Assembly (NCBI GenBank): GCA_964384585.1
Contig: CAYLME010000061.1
Coordinates: forward strand, 1-19,015
Source of the DNA: DASTYK01 sp964384585
Lineage (GTDB): Bacteria > Gemmatimonadota > Gemmatimonadetes > Longimicrobiales > RSA9
Direction: 5' to 3'
DNA length: 19,015 bases
The position numbers were made by a program, and so were the translations under genes. Below the pieces are notes generated by a model. The model was not told the origin of the DNA. It searched no databases and saw only the letters and a program-made list of their open reading frames with translations. Positions 14,480 to 19,015 of the stretch are shown piece by piece. Position 1 is the stretch's first letter, and the number at the start of each line of letters is the position of its first letter.

Positions 14480-15479
14480 CGGGCGCCTCCGTTCGAGCCA
14501 GGGCGAGCGTCAGATCCGCCGGCATACCCGGTTTCAGATCATAGGTCGGATCACCGGTGATACGGACCCTGGCCGAATAGACCAGCTTGACGCGCTCCTC
14601 GGCGGTCTGCACGGATTTCGGCGTGAACTCCGCTGCACTCGCGATGTACGCGACCTCGCCCGTATAGCTGCGATCCGCGTAGGTGTCGGTGACGATCCTG
14701 GCGCCAAGCCCGAGATGCACGGCTGCCAGGCGGGTCTCGGGGATGTAGACACGGACCCATCGGTCGCTCCGGTCCAGGAGCGTCACGGCGGGCGCGCCGG
14801 GCGCAACGACTTCACCGGGCTCGCGGTGGCGCACGGTGACCACGCCATCGAATGGTGCGCGGACGATCGCATCCGCGATGGTTGCTTCGATCTCCATCAC
14901 GCTCGCTTCGGCACGCGCGAACTCCGCACGCTGCGCATCGATCTGTTCCTCGCGCGGTCCCCGTGCAACGAGCTCCGCACGCTCACCTGCCTGACGGTAC
15001 TCCTGTTCCAGCACACGTACGGCAGTGATGGCCTTGTCGTAGTCTTCCCGACTGACGGCGCCACCCTCGTAGAGGATGCGTGTGCGCTCCAGGTCCCTGC
15101 GCGCATCCTCCAGCTTCAGGCGCACTGCTTCGACCGCTGCACGTGCGTCCGCCACCTCCTGCGGCCGTGACCCGGCCTCCATCTCGCTCAGCCGTGATCG
15201 TGCCGATTGCGCCTGTGACAGCGCCTGGAGCCGCCGTGCATGGAGGGCCGCGGTATCGAGCACCGCGAGCACCTGCCCCTGGACCACCTCCTCGCCCTCC
15301 CTCACATGCACGGCGGCCACCTTGCCGGCCTGCTGGAAGCCAACCAGCGCTTCCGTGCCTTCCACCGTACCGGAAGCGAGCAACACGTCCCGCTCAGCCG
15401 TTCCGCGCACGAGCAGGAAGGCGAGCACGCCGATCGCGCCGACCACCGGAATCAGAAGCATGCGTTTGCGCCACGTCAT
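14469..15479 (-). CDS. ybhG: HlyD/YbhG-type periplasmic adaptor protein
   Basis: A 336-residue membrane fusion protein. One N-terminal helix (about 7-24) anchors it to the inner membrane. The two lipoyl half-motifs are at about 47-76 (GKVAAVHVREGEEVVQGQ) and 202-235 (IVRAPFDGVVTVRHREPGEV), separated by a long alpha-helical hairpin rich in Glu, Arg, Ala and Gln (about 78-195). A beta-barrel and membrane-proximal domain follow (IPETRLAAVHLGLGARIVTD; KPGMPADLTLAL). It bridges the ABC permeases and the outer-membrane channel. ATG 15479 overlaps the TolC-type stop by four bases. Length and motif order fit YbhG. The helical hairpin is long enough to contact the TolC-like protein encoded directly upstream. 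Confidence 0.93.
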   Translation of the reverse strand: MTWRKRMLLIPVVGAIGVLAFLLVRGTAERDVLLASGTVEGTEALVGFQQAGKVAAVHVREGEEVVQGQVLAVLDTAALHARRLQALSQAQSARSRLSEMEAGSRPQEVADARAAVEAVRLKLEDARRDLERTRILYEGGAVSREDYDKAITAVRVLEQEYRQAGERAELVARGPREEQIDAQRAEFARAEASVMEIEATIADAIVRAPFDGVVTVRHREPGEVVAPGAPAVTLLDRSDRWVRVYIPETRLAAVHLGLGARIVTDTYADRSYTGEVAYIASAAEFTPKSVQTAEERVKLVYSARVRITGDPTYDLKPGMPADLTLALARTEAPGDE

Positions 15480-16894
15480 CGTTCGTTCTCCGTTAGTTGC
15501 TGTAGCCAGTCGACCGTGAGTGCTCCGGTTACGCGCGCGATCTCGCTACGCGCCGCGAGGCCACGCATCAGCGTCCCCGCGAGTTGCGCCCGCGCGTGCA
15601 GCAGATCGGATTGCGCGTTGATGTAATCCGTCTGTGTGCCCACGCCGGATGCCAGCGCGAGCCATTCCGCGCGCGCAACGGCCGCGTACTGCTCTACGGC
15701 GCTCCGCAGACTGACCTCGCGCGCTTCGGCGTCCTCGAGTGCCGCGATCGCGCGATCGAGCGCATCCTGCACATCCAGTCGCTGCAACTCGAGTTGTCGT
15801 TCGAACCGCTCGCGACGTGCGTTCGCTCGACGCAGATCGTTGAGCCGGGCACCACCCTGGAACAGTGGCAGTGAGATCGCGCCGCCGACGCTCCACTCGC
15901 GGAAGAGGTCGCCTCCGCCACTGCCGCGACCGTCGTATCTGCCAATGAGCTGAATGTCAGGCAGGAACGTGCCGCGCACCGCGCTGACATCGGCGCGGGA
16001 ACCGGCGAGCTCGGCCTCCGCGCGAATCACGTCGGGACTGCTCGCCAGGGCGAGGTCCACGAGTTGCGCCCGGGATCGAATCGGTGCATCCAGCAGTGCG
16101 GGCGGAACCAGGCGCGGGGCGAGCGGCTCGTCCGTCCTGCCAATCAGGCGTGACAGCTCGCGCAGTAGCACGTCGCGGTTCTTGGCACTGCTCGAGTATT
16201 CCGCGCGCGCCTCGGCAAGCGCCGCTTCTGCGCGCATGACCTCCAGTTCGGCAGCGCGTCCGGCAGTGAACAACTGAAGCACCCGTTCCCGCTCTGCTTC
16301 GAGCGCCTGCACCCGCTGCTCATGCGCCAGCGTCATCTGGTCCGCGGCGATCGCAGCGGCATACTGTTCGACGACACGTTGCAGCACGCTCGTACGCGTC
16401 GCGTCGCCACCCGCAGCGGCCGCGCGCGCTTCCGCCCGTGCCTGGTCGATGGCCCCGCTCCGCTCGCCCCCGTCCCAGAGTGTATACCGCGCCGTCAGGC
16501 TGCCGCCGAGCAGGGTGCGGTCGAACTCGGCCGTGGCCTGCCCGTCGAGGCCGTGAAGCGGCCTGACGAGCATCGGCTCTTCGAACCGGGTCGCCGAAGC
16601 ATCCAGATGCACGCTCGGCCAGCGCGTCGCGGCAGCCCTTGCCGCCGCATGCGATGCCTCATCGGACAGTGCCTCCGCGGCCGAGACCGCTGGATAGCGT
16701 GCCAGCGCCAGCCGCGCCGCATCGGCGAGGGTCACCGGCGGTTCCTGCTGCTCGCCTGTGATTCCCTGCGCGAGTGCCGGAGCCGGAATCAGCAGGGCGA
16801 ACAGGACGCCGCCGCAAAGCCGACGACTGCGTCTGTGGGTCCGCTGCCGATCCCGTGTGTTGTTGCTCGTACTCACTGCCCGTCTCCCGTGCAC
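15476..16894 (-). CDS. TolC-family outer-membrane efflux channel
   Basis: A 472-residue exported protein. A basic N-region (RRSRRLCGG) leads into a hydrophobic signal core (VLFALLIPAPALA, about 30-42). The mature protein has the two repeated outer-membrane efflux domains: an N-terminal VTLADAARLALARYPAV followed by long helical segments, a matching second repeat starting near LVDLALASSPDVIRAEAELAGSRADV, and the strand/hairpin block VGGAISLPLFQGGARLNDLRRA typical of the family. I chose GTG 16894, preceded by GAGGA; GTG 16876 (residue 7), with GGGAG upstream, is as good and also keeps the signal peptide. It is the first gene of the exporter operon, so TolC, HlyD, two ATPases and two permeases make a self-contained tripartite pump. 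Confidence 0.93.
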   Translation of the reverse strand: MHGRRAVSTSNNTRDRQRTHRRSRRLCGGVLFALLIPAPALAQGITGEQQEPPVTLADAARLALARYPAVSAAEALSDEASHAAARAAATRWPSVHLDASATRFEEPMLVRPLHGLDGQATAEFDRTLLGGSLTARYTLWDGGERSGAIDQARAEARAAAAGGDATRTSVLQRVVEQYAAAIAADQMTLAHEQRVQALEAERERVLQLFTAGRAAELEVMRAEAALAEARAEYSSSAKNRDVLLRELSRLIGRTDEPLAPRLVPPALLDAPIRSRAQLVDLALASSPDVIRAEAELAGSRADVSAVRGTFLPDIQLIGRYDGRGSGGGDLFREWSVGGAISLPLFQGGARLNDLRRANARRERFERQLELQRLDVQDALDRAIAALEDAEAREVSLRSAVEQYAAVARAEWLALASGVGTQTDYINAQSDLLHARAQLAGTLMRGLAARSEIARVTGALTVDWLQQLTENER

Positions 16895-16979
16895 GCCGCT
16901 TTTCCTCGTGCCTCAGTTCATCGATGCCGATGTGTTGTCACGGCCTCCGTGTTCATAGCTAACTGGCATCGATCGACCG

Positions 16980-17001
16980 GGCTGTGATGCGCATCACAGC
17001 C
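16980..17001. promoter_or_regulatory. Perfect 22-base palindromic CRP-like operator
   Basis: The core is TGTGATGCGCATCACA (16983-16998), a perfect TGTGA-N6-TCACA, and three more bases on each side extend the dyad to 22. It lies between the divergently transcribed efflux operon (GTG at 16894) and the secreted-protein gene (ATG at 17058). On the minus strand an AT-richer stretch TTAGCTATGAAC (16951-16962) sits where a -10 would place the site close to -41.5 to -45.5. Control of the efflux operon is the more likely reading; action on the plus-strand gene is also possible. The Crp-family protein at the far end of that operon is the natural candidate to bind it. Confidence 0.8.
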
Positions 17002-17057
17002 ACCCTGCCACTGCCCGGTCACCTTTCACGAAACGAAACCGCGAGAAGGAGAGAATC

Positions 17058-17597
17058 ATGAGCACGACGTGGAAGTGGGGCTTCGTCGGCGGGCTTGCAC
17101 TGGCGATGCAGGTGCCGGGGACCTCCGCCGAGGCACAGACGAGCGCCCTCGAGGGAAGCTACGTACTCGTAGCGGAGGAGAGCGCAGATGTCCGGGCGGC
17201 CGTCCGGGAAGGAACCGCGAAGGCGAACTTCTTCGTGCGCAACTTCGGTCGCGGCGTCCTCGAGCGCAGTCTCGAGCCTGCGGATACGCTTCGTATCACG
17301 TTCGATCAGGGCGGCGTCAGCATCACGGCGAAGGATGGGAGCCTGCTGCACACGCCACTGGATGGCGCGCCCATCGACGTCCGCAATTCAGCGGGCGAGA
17401 TGGAACGGGTGACGACCGATTGGGTGGACGGCAGCCTGCGCCGATTGTTCGATGCGGGCAAGGGCACGCGCGAGTTCTCCTACGCGTTGGAGGGGGATGG
17501 CACAGCCCTGAGCGTCAGGGTGGAGGTACGCTCGAGCTTGTTCCCTGAACCGATTCGCTACCGGCTGGTCTACACCCGCCAGACCGATGCTCTGTGA
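17058..17597 (+). CDS. Secreted protein of unknown function
   Basis: A 179-residue protein with a signal peptide (MSTTWKWGFVGGLALAMQVPG, cleavage likely near SAEAQ). ATG 17058 has AAGGAG at a good distance, so the start is firm. The mature part opens with LEGSYVLVAEESADVRAAV and contains FFVRNFGRGVLERSLEPADTL, then several strand-like stretches (ITFDQGGVSITAKDG, YALEGDGTALSVRVEV), ending YRLVYTRQTDAL. The overall look is a small beta-rich, lipocalin-like periplasmic protein, but I do not recognise the family. It is transcribed away from the efflux operon across a shared intergenic region with a perfect CRP-like palindrome, so it may belong to the same regulon. Confidence 0.85.
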   Translation: MSTTWKWGFVGGLALAMQVPGTSAEAQTSALEGSYVLVAEESADVRAAVREGTAKANFFVRNFGRGVLERSLEPADTLRITFDQGGVSITAKDGSLLHTPLDGAPIDVRNSAGEMERVTTDWVDGSLRRLFDAGKGTREFSYALEGDGTALSVRVEVRSSLFPEPIRYRLVYTRQTDAL

Positions 17598-17882
17598 ACT
17601 CTTGCGGATGTGGGACCCATCGGACGTAACCGCGTGGTGATGCTGGCTGCGACCATCACTCCGGGCCGCCCGCGCCACGAGTTCTGCTTGCGCTCAGCAA
17701 GGGGCCAGCCTGCGCAGCGAGCCTGCACGACGTAGCGTCGAGCTCGATCGCACAGGATGGCCAGGAACAGCCCCGGCGCCCGATCAACCTGCTTGATTCC
17801 ACCCGCCGCACGCTGCAACTTCCTGCTACGGGCGACCTCCCTCCCCCACGCGCCCGTTCCACCAGCATACGGGACCACGTCC

Positions 17883-19015
17883 ATGAAGCACATCGTCGTG
17901 CGTGTCGTGCTGCTCTCACTGGCGGCAGTCGTGGCGGTGCTGGCGTGGATGCTGGGCGCCTGGGTTACGGACTCCATCGTGGCGCTCGCGATCCTCGCGC
18001 TGGTCGCCTTCTGTGGTGCGGCGTTCGGTCTTCTGACCTGGCTTGGAAGGCGGGATGCTGCGGCGGACGCCACGGCAGAACGGGCGAGCCGGTTGCGGTG
18101 GGTCATCGGTGGCGCGGCGGTCTACATGGTCACGGCGCAGCTCGCCGTAGGCCGGCAACCGGAACGCACCCTGTCGGATCCGGCCCCGCCTGCAGGTGTT
18201 GCGTCGTGGCTGCTGCGTGACAGCACTCGAGTCGCCTACCTCCATGTGCCGCGCACGGGTGAGCGGCGTGGCGTTCCGATCGTCGTGCTGCACGATGGAC
18301 CCGGGATCCCGTTCCTGCCGGAACTTGCCGCGGGCGGTTTCGGTCCGCTCGACTTCGCGTCGCAACTCGGGCATGACGTCTACTATTACGACCAGCGCGG
18401 TGCCGGCTTCTCCGATCGGCTCGATCTGCGCGAGGCGGAGCCCTACACGCTCGCGCAGCACGTTCACGACCTGGAGGACATCCGTGTCCGGCTCGATGCT
18501 GAACGGCTGGTGCTGGCCGGTCACGGCTGGGGTGCCACCCTCGCGGCGAATTACATGGCGGCCCATCCCGCACGGGTGGAGAAAGCACTGCTGTTGTCGC
18601 CTGCCCCGCTCTGGTACCGCGACCAGCCGGAGTTCGTCGATCCGTCGGCGCGCGCCCGGCTCAACGACGTGGAGGCGTCCGCCCTCGCGCTGCTGCAACG
18701 GCCGCCGCTGCGCATGGTGATCGGCCGGCTGACGGCAACGACGAGCATGCGTGCGGCACACACGCTCGTGGCGGACTGGGAGGCGGACCAGTGGTGGACG
18801 CAGGGCACGCGGCAGGCGATGCAGCTCGGCCAGCCGCGCATGACCTGTCGTGACGATCCGACGTGGGGGTTGCCGGCACTGGAGGGGCTCGGCTTCTTCG
18901 CGTACAGCTATACCATTGCCGACGCGCTCGCGCAGCCGGACCCTGCGCCGGCGCTCGCAGGCAATGAGACACCCGCCCTGATCGTGCGTGGGTTGTGCGA
19001 CTTCGTGGACGGGCG
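17883..19015 (+). CDS. Membrane-anchored alpha/beta hydrolase, nucleophile lost, partial
   Basis: The C-terminus is cut by the window end; 377 residues are visible. The N-terminus has hydrophobic segments at about 5-27, 31-52 and 73-88, so the hydrolase domain is tethered to the membrane. The domain matches the proline iminopeptidase-like branch: oxyanion motif HDGPG (137-141, usually HGGPG), YYYDQRGAGFSDR (167-179) and a late IVRGLCDF whose Asp373 fits the catalytic acid. The nucleophile elbow, however, reads LAGHGWGATLA (211-221), where active relatives have G-x-S-x-G; Gly215 (codon GGC at 18525-18527) replaces serine. It is either a pseudoenzyme or a one-base error (AGC to GGC). ATG 17883 has a weak ribosome site; 285 apparently empty bases separate it from the gene before. 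Confidence 0.85.
   Translation, partial: MKHIVVRVVLLSLAAVVAVLAWMLGAWVTDSIVALAILALVAFCGAAFGLLTWLGRRDAAADATAERASRLRWVIGGAAVYMVTAQLAVGRQPERTLSDPAPPAGVASWLLRDSTRVAYLHVPRTGERRGVPIVVLHDGPGIPFLPELAAGGFGPLDFASQLGHDVYYYDQRGAGFSDRLDLREAEPYTLAQHVHDLEDIRVRLDAERLVLAGHGWGATLAANYMAAHPARVEKALLLSPAPLWYRDQPEFVDPSARARLNDVEASALALLQRPPLRMVIGRLTATTSMRAAHTLVADWEADQWWTQGTRQAMQLGQPRMTCRDDPTWGLPALEGLGFFAYSYTIADALAQPDPAPALAGNETPALIVRGLCDFVDG

Noticed and set aside
17916..18761. Minus-strand open frame opposite the hydrolase
   Set aside because: The plus-strand frame shows consecutive family motifs (HDGPG, DQRGAG, elbow region), so the minus frame is a shadow.

Overview
The window is GC-rich bacterial DNA, dense in genes, from a diderm. 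The evidence for an outer membrane is a TolC-type channel, a beta-barrel protein with a signal peptide, a tripartite efflux operon and a 12-heme c-type cytochrome. The look of the proteins recalls Gemmatimonadota or a similar environmental phylum, but no rRNA or marker gene here settles it. I saw no tRNA, rRNA, CRISPR array, insertion sequence or sign of phage. Almost everything from base 1 to 16894 lies on the minus strand; the last two genes are on the plus strand.

Region 1 (1-3281, minus): transketolase, then 5-oxoprolinase subunits PxpB and PxpC (PxpC is cut by the window edge). Region 2 (3425-7811, minus): a tightly packed redox operon. In order of transcription it holds a possible 25-residue leader-like ORF, a 2[4Fe-4S] ferredoxin, an FAD/NAD(P)H oxidoreductase, a diheme membrane cytochrome b, a membrane-anchored 12-heme cytochrome c and two small membrane proteins. 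This reads as a module that moves electrons between cytoplasmic NAD(P)H and a periplasmic multiheme wire; I do not recognise it as a named complex. Region 3 (7812-8236) has no convincing gene and holds a strong hairpin terminator. Region 4 (8237-8896, minus) is an outer-membrane beta-barrel gene with its own promoter region and a CRP-like operator.

Region 5 (9105-16894, minus) is one eight-gene operon: TolC channel, HlyD adaptor, two separate ABC ATPases, two ABC-2 permeases, a small four-helix membrane protein and a Crp/Fnr-family regulator. The core matches YbhG-YbhF-YbhS-YbhR, with the double ATPase YbhF split into two genes. The sequence changes in the two ATPases fall on one composite ATP site, so the pair should be asymmetric. 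The regulator carries the R-E-x-x-x-R recognition pattern of E. coli CRP. Two TGTGA-N6-TCAC(A/G) operators lie in the window, one at the head of this operon and one before the beta-barrel gene, which suggests an autoregulated envelope/efflux regulon. A 10-N assembly gap sits in the regulator and breaks its frame.

Region 6 (17058-19015, plus): a secreted protein of unknown function, then a membrane-anchored alpha/beta hydrolase that is cut by the window end. Its nucleophile serine is replaced by glycine.
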